A DNA stretch of 36,091 nt from Candidatus Saccharimonadota bacterium (GCA_030529135.1 JAUMXO010000001.1:79335-115425), one strand, 5' to 3'; positions 1 through 8,174 are shown, counted from the stretch's first letter. Notes: generated by a model not told the origin, from the sequence alone. Program-made: numbers and translations.

Positions 1-1
1 A

Positions 2-364
2 GTCAACGGCATGATTGCTGCAGACCACCTACTTTTACCGGTTCAAACCGAATTCTATGCGCTTGAAGGTGTGGCTCAATTGCTCGAGACGATGAAGCTA
101 GTCAAAAAACAGGCCAACCCAAATCTTACCCTTCTCGGTGTGCTCGCTACTATGTATGATAAGCGTACCAGTTTGTCCGCCCAAGTTTTTACCGAAATTA
201 AAAAATATTTCAAAGAGTTAACTTTTAAGACTACTATTCCTAGAAACGTTCGCGTAGCCGAAGCTCCATCTCACGGTGTGCCAGTCGGTGATTATGATAA
301 ATTTTCGCGTGGTGCCAAAGCTTATAAAGGCTTCGCTAGGGAAGTGGAGGAACGTACCAAATGA
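2..364 (+). CDS. parA: ParA/Soj chromosome-partitioning ATPase, C-terminal part (5' end outside window)
   Basis: This is the last ~120 codons of a ParA/Soj-type ATPase, which moves or positions origin regions together with ParB. The frame is open back to the window edge, so the Walker A part is missing and the Met at position 11 is internal. What is visible is the typical ParA end: a hydrophobic strand with LLLPVQTEFYALEG, then a TMYDKRTSLS segment (ParA family: T.yd.R..ls), then TTIPRNVRVAEAPSHGVPV, the hallmark of Soj proteins. It overlaps parB by ATGA, so the two are one operon and probably translationally coupled. Confidence 0.93.
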   Translation, partial: VNGMIAADHLLLPVQTEFYALEGVAQLLETMKLVKKQANPNLTLLGVLATMYDKRTSLSAQVFTEIKKYFKELTFKTTIPRNVRVAEAPSHGVPVGDYDKFSRGAKAYKGFAREVEERTK

Positions 365-1206
365 GCACAAAAGGTTTAGGTCGCGGGTTCGATGCTTTAA
401 TTCCTACAGATTTAGTAGATGAGGAATTTGATCTCACTGCCACAGAAGATAAGAAAGAATCCGAGCTAAAGAAGCTCAAAGTTTCCGAGATTTTCCCAGA
501 CGAAAATCAGCCTCGTCGTGATTTCGCGCCCGAGGCACTCGATGCACTTGCCGCCTCCATCAAAGAACATGGAGTACTCCAGCCTATCGTAGTTACAAAA
601 GAAGAAGGTAAGTATAAGATCGTTGCCGGTGAAAGACGCTGGCGCGCTTCCAAAATCGCTGGCCTAGATAAAATCCCTGCTATCATCAGGAGTCTAGACT
701 CTCAAAATCGTCTAGAATTGTCCATTATCGAAAATGCTCAGAGGGAAGATTTGAATCCTATCGAGCTTGCTACTGCCTATGCCAAGCTCAAAAATCAATT
801 TAATCTTTCGGATGAAGACATCGCCGCTAAAGTTGGCAAGTCCGAAGCTACCATTCAAAATACCTTAAGACTTCTAAATCTACCAGAAGATGTCAAACAT
901 GTCATGGTTAAAGAAAAACTCACCGAAGGTGTGATGCGCCCACTAGTTAGTAGAGATGAAAAAACCATTAGAAAAATCCTGCCTAAAATAGTTGAAGAAG
1001 GCTGGACCGCTAGAAAAGTGGAACGTTATTTTCAAGATCATAAGAAAAAATCTTCCACCGCCTTAATCAAACGCGATCAATATCATAAAGAAGAAGACGT
1101 ACTTTCTGCCAAATATAATACCGTAGTAAAAATTTCAGGCAAGAGCCTTACTTTTAAATGTAAGAATATAAGCGATTTACAAAATCTTATCAATAAATTA
1201 AAATAA
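361..1206 (+). CDS. parB: ParB/Spo0J partition protein
   Basis: ParB-type CTPase clamp that binds parS sites and works with ParA. The 281-residue length is normal. Visible in order: a short basic start (KGLGRGFDALIP) typical of the ParA-interacting N-terminus; the N-domain at ~38-110 with DENQPRRDF and the CTP-binding VAGERRWRAS box; ENAQREDLNPIE (ParB ENIQR box) at ~123; the helix-turn-helix at ~140-175 (VGKSEATIQNTLRLLNLP); and a C-terminal dimerisation segment ending in LINKLK. The start overlaps the parA stop. I see no perfect parS 16-mer nearby, but I did not search the window systematically. Confidence 0.95.
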   Translation: MSTKGLGRGFDALIPTDLVDEEFDLTATEDKKESELKKLKVSEIFPDENQPRRDFAPEALDALAASIKEHGVLQPIVVTKEEGKYKIVAGERRWRASKIAGLDKIPAIIRSLDSQNRLELSIIENAQREDLNPIELATAYAKLKNQFNLSDEDIAAKVGKSEATIQNTLRLLNLPEDVKHVMVKEKLTEGVMRPLVSRDEKTIRKILPKIVEEGWTARKVERYFQDHKKKSSTALIKRDQYHKEEDVLSAKYNTVVKISGKSLTFKCKNISDLQNLINKLK

Positions 1207-1210
1207 AATT

Positions 1211-2647
1211 ATGAAAAGAGACTCGGATAGAGTTAAAAAAGCTGTGGCGATAGCTACCAAAGCTCACGAGGGTCAATTCCGAAAAACTGGCGAGCCATAC
1301 ATTGTTCATCCCTTGGCAGTCAAAAAAATCCTCGAAGATTGGGGAATGGATGAAGATACCATTATAGCCGGCATTCTTCACGATACCGTAGAAGACACGG
1401 AACTTACTTTAAAAGACATCGAACAGGAATTTGGCGAATCTGTCGCTTTTCTCGTAGATGGGGTGACCAAACTTTCTGTAGCTAGAAACGGTATGCGCGA
1501 TCTAGATACTTATCTACCGCAAACCAAAGACAATTTTTTAAGACTAATGGTGGCATTGGGTGATGATATTAGGGTTTTAATAATTAAGCTAGCCGATCGG
1601 CTCCATAATCTCAGGACCCTGAGTGCCCTCCCACCCGATAAACAGAAAAAAATCGCCAAAGAATCCCTCGATGTTTTCGCCCCTCTGGCTGATCGACTTA
1701 ATATGGGACTTCTTCGTGTAGAGATGTCGGACCTAGCTTTTAAATACGTAGACCCCAAACGATATGCATATCTCAAAGATTTAATCGAAAAATACAACAA
1801 ACAGGCTGCTCGTTCACTCAAAAAAATCGAAACGGAAATTTCTAGCGCCCTCAAAAAAGAAAAAATCAAATTTATCCTCTCTGGTCGCGTGAAGTCAGTT
1901 TATTCACTTCACAAAAAACTTGCCAAACACGACCAAAATATTAATGAAATCTATGACCTTACAGCGCTCAGAGTTATCGTAGAAGACATCACTGACTGCT
2001 ATCTTACTCTCGGTATCATTCACTCACTATATACGCCGATGAATGGCCGCATCAAAGATTATATCGCCATGCCAAAGCAGAATGGCTACCAGTCTCTACA
2101 TACTACCGTTATCACTAAAGATAAGCATATCGTTGAATTTCAAATCAGAACAAAAGAAATGCATGAGTTCGCGGAACATGGTCTTGCTGCTAGTTTTTAT
2201 TATAATGAGCAAAAATTAACTGAAAATTACAAAAAAGGCAAAATTGAACATTTACCTACCAATCTACTCTGGATTACCGAACTTCAAATGACTGCCGCAA
2301 AGCTCAGGGAAGGAAAGAAAGTGGATTTGAAAAAGTTAAAACTCAATCTTTTTGCCGATCGCATTTTTGTCTATACTCCCAAAGGTGATATTTTAGATTT
2401 GCCTCAGGGTGCCCTGCCTCTAGACTTCGCGTATCGTTTGCACTCGGAGATTGGTGATCATGTAGTAGGCGTTAAAATTAACGGCAAAATGGCTAATTTG
2501 AATAAAAAATTAGAACATGGCGATGTGGTGGAGATTTTAACCTCTAAAAATCAGCTCCCCAAGACTTCTTGGCTCGATAAAATTATCACTTCTCATGCTC
2601 GCTCTAAAATTCTCCACAGCCTTAACAGTAATAACAAAAAACTATAA
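1211..2647 (+). CDS. RelA/SpoT-family (p)ppGpp synthetase/hydrolase, short form
   Basis: RSH enzyme of the stringent response. Residues ~20-190 are an HD hydrolase domain with HDTVEDT and LADRLHNLRTL. Residues ~215-330 are the synthetase domain with SGRVKSVYSLHKK, YDLTALRVIV, AMPKQNGYQSLHTTV and EFQIRTKEMHEFAEHG. Residues ~395-455 are a TGS domain. Both active sites look intact, so a bifunctional enzyme is likely. At 478 aa it ends right after TGS, without the helical, zinc-finger and ACT domains of the ~740-aa full-length forms, so ribosome sensing must differ. It starts 5 nt after parB with no clear Shine-Dalgarno, suggesting coupled translation. relA and spoT cannot be told apart here. Confidence 0.93.
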   Translation: MKRDSDRVKKAVAIATKAHEGQFRKTGEPYIVHPLAVKKILEDWGMDEDTIIAGILHDTVEDTELTLKDIEQEFGESVAFLVDGVTKLSVARNGMRDLDTYLPQTKDNFLRLMVALGDDIRVLIIKLADRLHNLRTLSALPPDKQKKIAKESLDVFAPLADRLNMGLLRVEMSDLAFKYVDPKRYAYLKDLIEKYNKQAARSLKKIETEISSALKKEKIKFILSGRVKSVYSLHKKLAKHDQNINEIYDLTALRVIVEDITDCYLTLGIIHSLYTPMNGRIKDYIAMPKQNGYQSLHTTVITKDKHIVEFQIRTKEMHEFAEHGLAASFYYNEQKLTENYKKGKIEHLPTNLLWITELQMTAAKLREGKKVDLKKLKLNLFADRIFVYTPKGDILDLPQGALPLDFAYRLHSEIGDHVVGVKINGKMANLNKKLEHGDVVEILTSKNQLPKTSWLDKIITSHARSKILHSLNSNNKKL

Positions 2648-2662
2648 ATCTTAGAACATCAA

Positions 2663-2685
2663 GTAAAAAATCTTTGATTTTTTAC
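2663..2685. terminator. A/T-rich hairpin after the RSH gene
   Basis: Perfect 10-bp inverted repeat: GTAAAAAATC (2663-2672), loop TTT, GATTTTTTAC (2676-2685), 15 nt after the RSH stop. The T-run is inside the 3' arm, so it could act as a weak terminator in either direction. There is no G+C core, hence low confidence. Confidence 0.35.
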
Positions 2686-2698
2686 GCGCGGAGGTGGA

Positions 2699-2731
2699 GC
2701 ATCGTGATATAATCGAAGATTATCACGATGC
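2699..2731. promoter_or_regulatory. 11-bp palindrome containing an extended -10
   Basis: GCATCGTGATA (2699-2709) and TATCACGATGC (2721-2731) are perfectly complementary. An inner ATC/GAT pair around GAA lengthens the stem. The left arm and loop contain TGATATAAT (-10 at 2708-2713), the promoter form used repeatedly in this window. It could be an operator over a promoter, or a transcribed hairpin. No gene other than the tRNA region follows directly. Confidence 0.45.
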
Positions 2732-2759
2732 GAAACTTCTAAGATTTATGGTTTTATGG

Positions 2760-2765
2760 TATAAT
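2760..2765 (+). promoter_or_regulatory. Extended -10 promoter for the tRNA-Thr region
   Basis: TGGTATAAT gives a consensus TATAAT with the TGN extension. The expected start point is about 2772, exactly where the broken tRNA-Thr half-copy begins, so the half-copy would form the 5' leader of the tRNA-Thr precursor. Confidence 0.6.
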
Positions 2766-2771
2766 TACTGC

Positions 2772-2833
2772 TAACCAGTATGCCGATGTAGCTCCTCAGT
2801 CATGACAGTAGAGCAGCTCATTCGACGAATGCA
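2772..2833 (+). pseudogene. Partial, interrupted duplicate of tRNA-Thr 5' half
   Basis: Positions 2772-2794 are identical to 2848-2870, which cover the 9 nt before tRNA-Thr and its first 13 nt. After a 13-nt unrelated stretch, 2808-2824 are identical to 2876-2892 (D-arm end through the first half of the anticodon arm). The copy then breaks inside the anticodon loop and runs into CATTCGACGAATG, a near-perfect small palindrome. There is no 3' half, so it cannot be a functional tRNA. It lies in the predicted leader of the real gene. Confidence 0.75.
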
Positions 2834-2857
2834 CCTTAGGCCAGATTTAACCAGTAT

Positions 2858-2933
2858 GCCGATGTAGCTCAGTTGGTAGAGCAGCTCATTCGTAACGAGC
2901 AGGTCACAGGTTCGATCCCTGCCATCGGCTCCA
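2858..2933 (+). tRNA. tRNA-Thr(CGT)
   Basis: A complete 76-nt cloverleaf. The acceptor stem is GCCGATG with CATCGGC, discriminator T, CCA encoded. The D-arm is AGCTCAGTTGGTAGAGC. The anticodon loop is TTCGTAA with anticodon CGT, reading ACG (Thr). The T-arm carries GGTTCGATCCC. The base pair closing the anticodon loop is A-C rather than Watson-Crick. A T7 run follows directly and may end transcription. Confidence 0.96.
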
Positions 2934-2950
2934 TTTTTTTGTAAGTATGA

Positions 2951-2956
2951 TATAAT
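2951..2956 (+). promoter_or_regulatory. Extended -10 promoter of the envelope operon
   Basis: TGA-TATAAT just after the tRNA-Thr T-run, 26 nt before the ATG at 2983. The short leader carries an AAAGGAG Shine-Dalgarno. Confidence 0.6.
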
Positions 2957-2982
2957 GGTTATAATAAATTAAAGGAGTTCGT

Positions 2983-3618
2983 ATGGCAAAACCAAAGGCA
3001 GAAGTTATCAAACGCCCAGTAGAGCAGGTTGGCGGCAATCTTAAAAAAGTCGCCTGGAGCTCAATCATAGAGTCACTAGCACTGATAATTTTGGGCATAT
3101 TATTTATCGTTTGGCCAAGCACCACGATTAAAATTTTAGCCTATTTCATTGGTGTATTCTTTATCGTCAAGGGTGGTTTTCAGGTTATTATGTATTATTA
3201 CGAAAAAGGACAATACGACTTTTTCAATAACGGCCTTCTATTTGGCGTAATTTCTATCTTACTCGGCGTCGCCGCACTTGTTATCGGCGAAGATATCGCC
3301 GCCATTTTCCGTGTCGTCATTGGTGTTATTATCATTTACGAATCTCTTGTTCGTATTAATACTGCTATAAAGCTATCAAGTATTGGCGTAAAAAGTTGGA
3401 TCTATGTCGTCATCCTTGCTCTTATTATGATGGCACTTGGTATCATCATCATCTGCAACAAAGGCGCAGTTGTCGAAATGATTGGTGGCTTTATGATCGC
3501 TACTGGTATTATCGGCATCGTTGGCGATTTTATGTTCATTCAGCATGTCAATACGGTAGTAGACAAAATTGCCGATATCGAAAAAGTAGCTACTGCTTCC
3601 AAAAAGGACAATAAATAA
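2983..3618 (+). CDS. DUF308/HdeD-like membrane protein
   Basis: Polytopic inner-membrane protein of 211 aa. After a basic cytoplasmic start (~28 residues) there are about six hydrophobic segments in pairs (~30-46, 50-72, 85-103, 107-125, 138-157, 163-185), the repeated-hairpin plan of the HdeD/DUF308 family. The C-terminus is charged and Lys-rich. HdeD is linked to acid resistance in enterobacteria, but family members elsewhere have no settled role. The start has a good AAAGGAG at 8-9 nt and its own extended -10. It is the first gene of a run leading to a glycosyltransferase, so an envelope role is likely by context only. Confidence 0.75.
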   Translation: MAKPKAEVIKRPVEQVGGNLKKVAWSSIIESLALIILGILFIVWPSTTIKILAYFIGVFFIVKGGFQVIMYYYEKGQYDFFNNGLLFGVISILLGVAALVIGEDIAAIFRVVIGVIIIYESLVRINTAIKLSSIGVKSWIYVVILALIMMALGIIIICNKGAVVEMIGGFMIATGIIGIVGDFMFIQHVNTVVDKIADIEKVATASKKDNK

Positions 3619-3627
3619 ACTATCACC

Positions 3628-3993
3628 ATGAAAGATTACAAAGCCGATCTTAAAAAAATATATCAAACCGAGCGTTTAATGTTAGTTTTGATGATTATAA
3701 ATTTTCTTGCGAGTCTGGCTTTAGCAATCTTTAGTTTAGTGAAATTGAATCCAGCCAGTTCGGTTATTAAAGTTGGCTATGGTGACATCGGTGGCTATCG
3801 TGATGGTTCCTGGACTGAATTTATTGCTTTTCCGCTCCTCGCAATTCTTTTTGGAATTTTGCATAATTTTATTGCCGTCCGCATTTTTCATAAGCGCGGC
3901 GCCGGCATCACTAAGTTTTTCCTTATCACTACCAGCACGTTAATTGTAGGCACATTCATCGTTCTCGTGCGGTTAGTTTCTCAGGAGGGTTAA
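3628..3993 (+). CDS. Small membrane protein, unrecognised family
   Basis: 121 residues with three hydrophobic segments (about 15-36, 67-87 and 97-117). A soluble loop between the first two is Gly/Tyr/Ser-rich (VGYGDIGGYRDGS). The start is basic (MKDYKADLKKIYQTERLM). I do not recognise a family. It lies 9 nt after the DUF308 gene and 8 nt before the glycosyltransferase. No clear Shine-Dalgarno precedes the ATG, so translation is probably coupled to the upstream gene. By position it may be an accessory membrane subunit for the glycosyltransferase, which is inference. Confidence 0.6.
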   Translation: MKDYKADLKKIYQTERLMLVLMIINFLASLALAIFSLVKLNPASSVIKVGYGDIGGYRDGSWTEFIAFPLLAILFGILHNFIAVRIFHKRGAGITKFFLITTSTLIVGTFIVLVRLVSQEG

Positions 3994-4001
3994 AAGGCGG
4001 G

Positions 4002-5627
4002 ATGCGTAAAAATCTAGAAATCCCCAGAGGTAAAAGGACTATCAAATACCGATTTTTTGAAATTTTGCCAGGGTTCATTTCTTATCTAGCCGTCATTTTA
4101 TTGTTTGTGCTATCAGTAATTGAACCAGTACTAGGTGCGATTTATCTTTTTGTTATCATTGCCTCTACGCTCGTAAAAGCGGTTTCCGTAGCTTATCGTA
4201 CTATTCAGGGTTATGAAGTTATCAAGCGTGCCGAACGAGTAGACTGGCACAGCCGTTTGAAAGACCTGTCTGATCCTCACGCAGCATTTGAACGTCTTCG
4301 GGGCAACAATTCTAAAAGTTATCATTTTGACGAGCATCTTGAGAATCTTAAATTTATGGCCGCCATGCCAGGTGAATATCCCAATCCCGCCAAAACCCTG
4401 CATGTCGTCATCGTTACCGCCTATGATGAGTCCATTGACGTCTTGCGCCCGTCTATTAATGCAATCAAAAAATCTACTTTTTCAAACAATCGTATTATTT
4501 TGGCGCTCGCTTACGAAGCACGTGGCGGGGAAGCGATGGAAAAAACCGCCAAAACTCTTCAGAAAGAATTTAAAGATGTTTTCAAAGATTTTCTTTTAAT
4601 CAAGCATCCAGACAACCTTCCAGATGAAGTTATCGGTAAAGGTCCCAATCTTACTTATGCTGGCCATCGAATTTCTGAATATTTTAAAGAGAAGCATCTC
4701 CCAGTGGATAATACAATCGTCACTTCGCTCGATAGCGACAATCATGTTCATGCTAAATATTTGGATAGTGTAGCTTATGAATTTATTACCCATCCCAATC
4801 GTCAGCGCCTTAGCTATCAACCAGTCTCTCTATTTATGAATAATATTTGGGATGCGCCAGCTCCTACGCGGGTTATAGCGGTATCAAACTCATTCTTCAA
4901 CGTAATTTCTACTATGCGCCCACATGTTATCAGGAATTTTGCTAGCCACTCACAACCATTGCAGGCACTTATTGCGATGGATTTTTGGAGTAAACGCACT
5001 ATTGTCGAAGACGGGCATCAATATTGGCGGAGTCTATTCTTCTTTGACGGAGACTATTCTGTCTTGCCAATCAGAATTCCTATTTATCAAGATGCGGTTA
5101 TAGACGAAACCTTCTTAAAAACCATTAAGGCTCAGTTTATCCAGGTGCGTCGTTGGTATTATGGCGCATCGGACGTAGCATACGTGGGCGTGAGATTATT
5201 TACCAAAAAGTCTGAACGTCGAGTACCATTTTGGCAGTTATTTCCTAAATTTTGGCGTCTTTTAGATGGTCACGTCACTCTCGCGATTATGGCGCCGCTA
5301 ATTACTTTTGGCGCCTGGGTACCGATGATTATGAACATGTCTGCGCATACTATGGTAGGATATAATCTCCCTAATATTGTTAGCGTCATTGAAACTTTTG
5401 CTATGATTGGTCTAGTTGCTACGGTCTTAATTTCTTTTCGAATGCTCCCACCACGTCCTGCTAAATATCGTAAAGGCAAAGGAATCTTTATGCTTCTTCA
5501 ATGGATTCTAATGCCAATCACCTCTATTTTGTATCAGTCAATTGCGGCTTATTATGCTCAGACCAGGCTGATGATAGGGAAGTACATGGAAAAGTTTGAT
5601 GTCACTAAAAAAGTTATTAAAAAATAA
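4002..5627 (+). CDS. Membrane glycosyltransferase, GT2 family, processive type
   Basis: A 541-aa inverting family-2 glycosyltransferase embedded in the membrane. Two N-terminal hydrophobic segments (~22-60) precede a cytoplasmic GT-A domain (~125-400), and two or three further segments lie at ~425-520. Catalytic landmarks are visible: VVIVTAYDE at the nucleotide-binding start, LDSDNH (DxD metal site) near 245, VEDGHQYW (ED acceptor/base motif) near 335 and QVRRWYYG near 381. The last is the QxxRW signature of cellulose- and hyaluronan-synthase-like enzymes. It therefore probably makes or exports a surface polysaccharide or glycolipid; the sugar cannot be read from sequence. The upstream AGGAGGG is a strong ribosome-binding site. 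Confidence 0.85.
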   Translation: MRKNLEIPRGKRTIKYRFFEILPGFISYLAVILLFVLSVIEPVLGAIYLFVIIASTLVKAVSVAYRTIQGYEVIKRAERVDWHSRLKDLSDPHAAFERLRGNNSKSYHFDEHLENLKFMAAMPGEYPNPAKTLHVVIVTAYDESIDVLRPSINAIKKSTFSNNRIILALAYEARGGEAMEKTAKTLQKEFKDVFKDFLLIKHPDNLPDEVIGKGPNLTYAGHRISEYFKEKHLPVDNTIVTSLDSDNHVHAKYLDSVAYEFITHPNRQRLSYQPVSLFMNNIWDAPAPTRVIAVSNSFFNVISTMRPHVIRNFASHSQPLQALIAMDFWSKRTIVEDGHQYWRSLFFFDGDYSVLPIRIPIYQDAVIDETFLKTIKAQFIQVRRWYYGASDVAYVGVRLFTKKSERRVPFWQLFPKFWRLLDGHVTLAIMAPLITFGAWVPMIMNMSAHTMVGYNLPNIVSVIETFAMIGLVATVLISFRMLPPRPAKYRKGKGIFMLLQWILMPITSILYQSIAAYYAQTRLMIGKYMEKFDVTKKVIKK

Positions 5628-5638
5628 AAGGAGTATCT

Positions 5639-6538
5639 ATGACAAAATCAAAAGTATTTTTTACCAAAGAAATTACGCCAAAAGGACTAGAAAAAATTTA
5701 TCAAGCATTAGGCGTAGATATCACTAATAATGGACAAAACAAAGTTGGCGTTAAAGTTTCCACCGGTGAAGACGGTGCAAAAGGATATTTAAAACCCGAG
5801 CTCATTGGCCCGTTTGTAAAAAGTTTAAATGGCGTAATTATTGAATGTAATACTGCCTACCCTGGCGCACGTAATAGCGCTAAAGACCACATTAAAGTAG
5901 CCCAAAAACACGGGTTTACTACCTATGCTGATGTAGATATTATGGATGCCGAAGGTGATTTCGAAATTCCAGTAAGAAACGGGAAGCATTTGAAGTACGA
6001 TTTAATTGGTAAGAATTTTGCAAATTACGACGCTATTATCAATCTAGCTCATGGCAAAGGTCATGTCATGGGTGGCTTTGGTGCTAATCTCAAAAATCAG
6101 TCTATCGGCATCGCTTCCAGAAATGGCAAAGCCTACATTCATTCTTGCGGCAAAACCAAAAGCCCTAAACTTTGTTGGGTTCTCAAACACAAGCAGATAG
6201 ATTTTATCGAATCCATGGCCGAGGCAGCAACGGCTGTAGCAGATTATCTGAGGGAAGGAAACAAGCCAATTATCTATATCACGGTAGCAAATGCCCTGTC
6301 GCTTGATTGTGATTGTGCTGCCGACCAAGGTGATCCAGTAATGAACGACATCGGTATTTTCGGCTCTTTAGATCCGGTAGCAAACGACCAAGCCTTTATT
6401 GACGCCATTTGGGCTTCTAAGGATCCTGGCGCTAAAGATTTAATGGAGCGTATTGACAGCAGAGAAGGTCGTGCAATTTTGCCTTACGCGGAATCTCTCG
6501 GTCTCGGTTCTACTGATTATGAATTAATCGAAATATAA
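5639..6538 (+). CDS. DUF362-family protein
   Basis: 299 residues resembling the DUF362 family, in which many members carry a ferredoxin-type 4Fe-4S module. Family-like stretches include the start (SKVFFTKEITPKG), IIECNTAYPGARNSAKDH, INLAHGKGHVMGGFGANLKN and LDCDCAADQGDPVMNDIGI. The usual C-x2-C-x2-C-x3-C ferredoxin motif is absent. The remaining Cys (SCGKTKSPKLC and CDC) are few and could at most bind a single metal site. An AAAGGAG precedes the ATG. It follows the glycosyltransferase by 11 nt and probably ends that operon. The physiological substrate is unknown. Confidence 0.75.
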   Translation: MTKSKVFFTKEITPKGLEKIYQALGVDITNNGQNKVGVKVSTGEDGAKGYLKPELIGPFVKSLNGVIIECNTAYPGARNSAKDHIKVAQKHGFTTYADVDIMDAEGDFEIPVRNGKHLKYDLIGKNFANYDAIINLAHGKGHVMGGFGANLKNQSIGIASRNGKAYIHSCGKTKSPKLCWVLKHKQIDFIESMAEAATAVADYLREGNKPIIYITVANALSLDCDCAADQGDPVMNDIGIFGSLDPVANDQAFIDAIWASKDPGAKDLMERIDSREGRAILPYAESLGLGSTDYELIEI

Positions 6539-6563
6539 AAAATAGAGGCCCGTCCGGGCCCCT
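6536..6563 (-). terminator. Rho-independent terminator of the wall-hydrolase gene
   Basis: On the minus strand, AGGGGCCC and GGGCCTCT form an 8-bp stem (one G-U) around GGAC, followed by ATTTTTT. The T-tract lies opposite the stop codon of the convergent DUF362 gene, so the two genes end back to back. The plus strand has no T-run. Confidence 0.85.
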
Positions 6564-6582
6564 TAATGTAGGGTTTAGTGTG

Positions 6583-7362
6583 TTAGAATAATTTAGGCAA
6601 TTTGTAATATTGTCCATGATAATCGTGGAAACTATTTTTCTTTCCGTTCCCATGGAAAAATAAAAACTGACTCGGCAGAATAGAATAAGATGTGCCGTTT
6701 TCCCAAGCCTCCATTGCATATTCCGCCGCCCTAGCATTCTCCTCCAGGACGTCGCCTTGAGCGAGGTCTGCGTACTGCGAAGGCTCGTTGATTGTTTCTT
6801 CTATAGTGTCAGGGAAATCTGGGTTGTCCACTCTATGTAGTACGGTAAGCGCTACACAAACTTTGTCCTCAAAGGCATAACCTCCTTCCGTTTGGATTAA
6901 TCTACTCAGTGTTTCTACATCTTGTGATCGCTTAGCTAGCCGTTGAAATTCCAACTCAGCTAGCTTTGTCTCTTCGTCATTAGTTACTAAAGCAGGATCC
7001 GCCAAGGCAGGATCAGGCAAGTTCAGATCTGTTGGTGCAAGGTTTGGTAGTGCAGCGTCTGGTAAAGTGGGATTTAGTAGAACAGAGTTTAATAGTTCTG
7101 AATCTACTATACTAGGATCAATTGAACTAGTTTCAACCAATATGGAATCAATTGTCGGCGACACCAAAATAATCTCAGGTACTTCTATGTTACTCGCAGT
7201 ATCTATAGTATCTATAGCTCCCGCAACCATCATAGCTTCCGTAGCTTTTGTGGTTTTTGCAATTTCTTCGGCTTTTATATCTAAAACGGATGTGTGCATA
7301 TACCCGACCAAAATAGCAAAACACAAAAACAGCCTGGCGCTGAGGTTTTTAAGACAGTCCAT
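6583..7362 (-). CDS. Secreted SleB-type cell wall hydrolase
   Basis: 259 residues with an N-terminal signal (basic MDCLKNLSARLF, hydrophobic core to ~26). Then comes a ~100-residue acidic, Pro/Leu/Asp-rich spacer with degenerate repeats (LPDAALPNLAP, LPDPALADPAL). The C-terminal domain (~148-259) is of the Hydrolase_2/SleB family: LSRLIQTEGGYAFEDK carries the conserved Glu and VALTVLHRV follows. Such enzymes cleave peptidoglycan (lytic transglycosylase or amidase activity). It may serve wall growth or, in an epibiont, host-wall contact, which is inference. The ATG has GGGAGG 8-9 nt upstream, a consensus-like promoter and a terminator, so it is monocistronic. Confidence 0.85.
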   Translation of the reverse strand: MDCLKNLSARLFLCFAILVGYMHTSVLDIKAEEIAKTTKATEAMMVAGAIDTIDTASNIEVPEIILVSPTIDSILVETSSIDPSIVDSELLNSVLLNPTLPDAALPNLAPTDLNLPDPALADPALVTNDEETKLAELEFQRLAKRSQDVETLSRLIQTEGGYAFEDKVCVALTVLHRVDNPDFPDTIEETINEPSQYADLAQGDVLEENARAAEYAMEAWENGTSYSILPSQFLFFHGNGKKNSFHDYHGQYYKLPKLF

Positions 7363-7431
7363 GAATTTTACCTCCCTAATAAGATTTTAAGTTACTTTTT
7401 ACTTTTTCAGTAAAACATACCCTACCTAACC

Positions 7432-7460
7432 ATTGTATAACAAATTATACAAAAAGTCAA
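7432..7460 (-). promoter_or_regulatory. Sigma-70 type promoter of the wall hydrolase gene
   Basis: On the minus strand, TTGACT (7460-7455), a 17-bp spacer and TACAAT (7437-7432). The leader to the ATG at 7362 is ~63 nt. It lies just past the stop of the upstream minus-strand gene, giving the hydrolase its own start. Confidence 0.8.
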
Positions 7461-7471
7461 CGAATGGCAAG

Positions 7472-8137
7472 TTAATGGGCTCTTTTTCCGGTGCCACCAC
7501 GAATTTTAAGGGTTTTGCCAACTTCAGTAATAGCGTCCTGAAAACTATCGTGAATTTTGATATTTTTTCCAAGAATTCGTCTCAAATTCGGAAGAATATC
7601 ATTAAATTGGCTACAAACCAAAATAATCTCAGCAGGTTTATAATGATATTTATGATAAAAATTATTAAATTCAGCATCAATAAGTTGATCAGTTAATTCG
7701 CCATCATCAATCAACGCCGGCCAGGCGTCCAGGCAGATAGTATTTGTTTTGCGCTTTAAACGAAAAATATAGTTACGATAATTTATGGTATGCGCAAGTG
7801 CTTTGGTAGTGAGGATGGCGGTTGGACGATTCATGAAAGTACTGGGCTCTGGCAGGTTTAGTCCCATGAATTTTTGGTCTTTATATTTGCGACGAAAATA
7901 TTTGAGACTCGTAACGGTTAGAAGGTGATTTGCAAAAACGATTAGATCGGCCCGATTTATATATGGTTTTAAAGCTAGCAAGGCTGCCCGTCTGGCAGTT
8001 TTTGGGCTTTTTTGAATCTTATCTGCATTTCGCCAATCTATTACTCTAATAATATCGGCTACCGGTAGCTCCTCTTCTAATCTATCGGCGAAAAGCTCGC
8101 CACCGTACCCACTATCAAATACTACAATTTTTAACAT
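7472..8137 (-). CDS. Glutamate racemase-like (MurI/Asp-Glu racemase family) protein, first catalytic Cys absent
   Basis: 221 residues that begin like MurI: VVFDSGYGGELFADRLEEELP (family FDSGvGGlsv...lP). The second half has ILVCSQFNDILPNLRRIL, matching the LxCTHYPll region that holds the second catalytic Cys. In the first active-site stretch, where MurI has V.ACNTA, this protein reads DLIVFANHLLTV with no Cys. At 221 aa it is also shorter than the usual ~265. A two-base racemase mechanism is therefore unlikely. It may be inactive, a regulator, or act on another substrate. A SD-like GGAGGAGAAAGG precedes the ATG. Its neighbour is a wall hydrolase, so a peptidoglycan connection is plausible. 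Confidence 0.65.
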   Translation of the reverse strand: MLKIVVFDSGYGGELFADRLEEELPVADIIRVIDWRNADKIQKSPKTARRAALLALKPYINRADLIVFANHLLTVTSLKYFRRKYKDQKFMGLNLPEPSTFMNRPTAILTTKALAHTINYRNYIFRLKRKTNTICLDAWPALIDDGELTDQLIDAEFNNFYHKYHYKPAEIILVCSQFNDILPNLRRILGKNIKIHDSFQDAITEVGKTLKIRGGTGKRAH

Positions 8138-8174
8138 TTAAAAATCCTTTCTCCTCCAATGCACCGATGTCACG

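Noticed and set aside
2-1206. Replication origin next to parAB
   Set aside because: I noticed no dnaA gene, DnaA-box cluster or parS array in the window, though I did not search it systematically.
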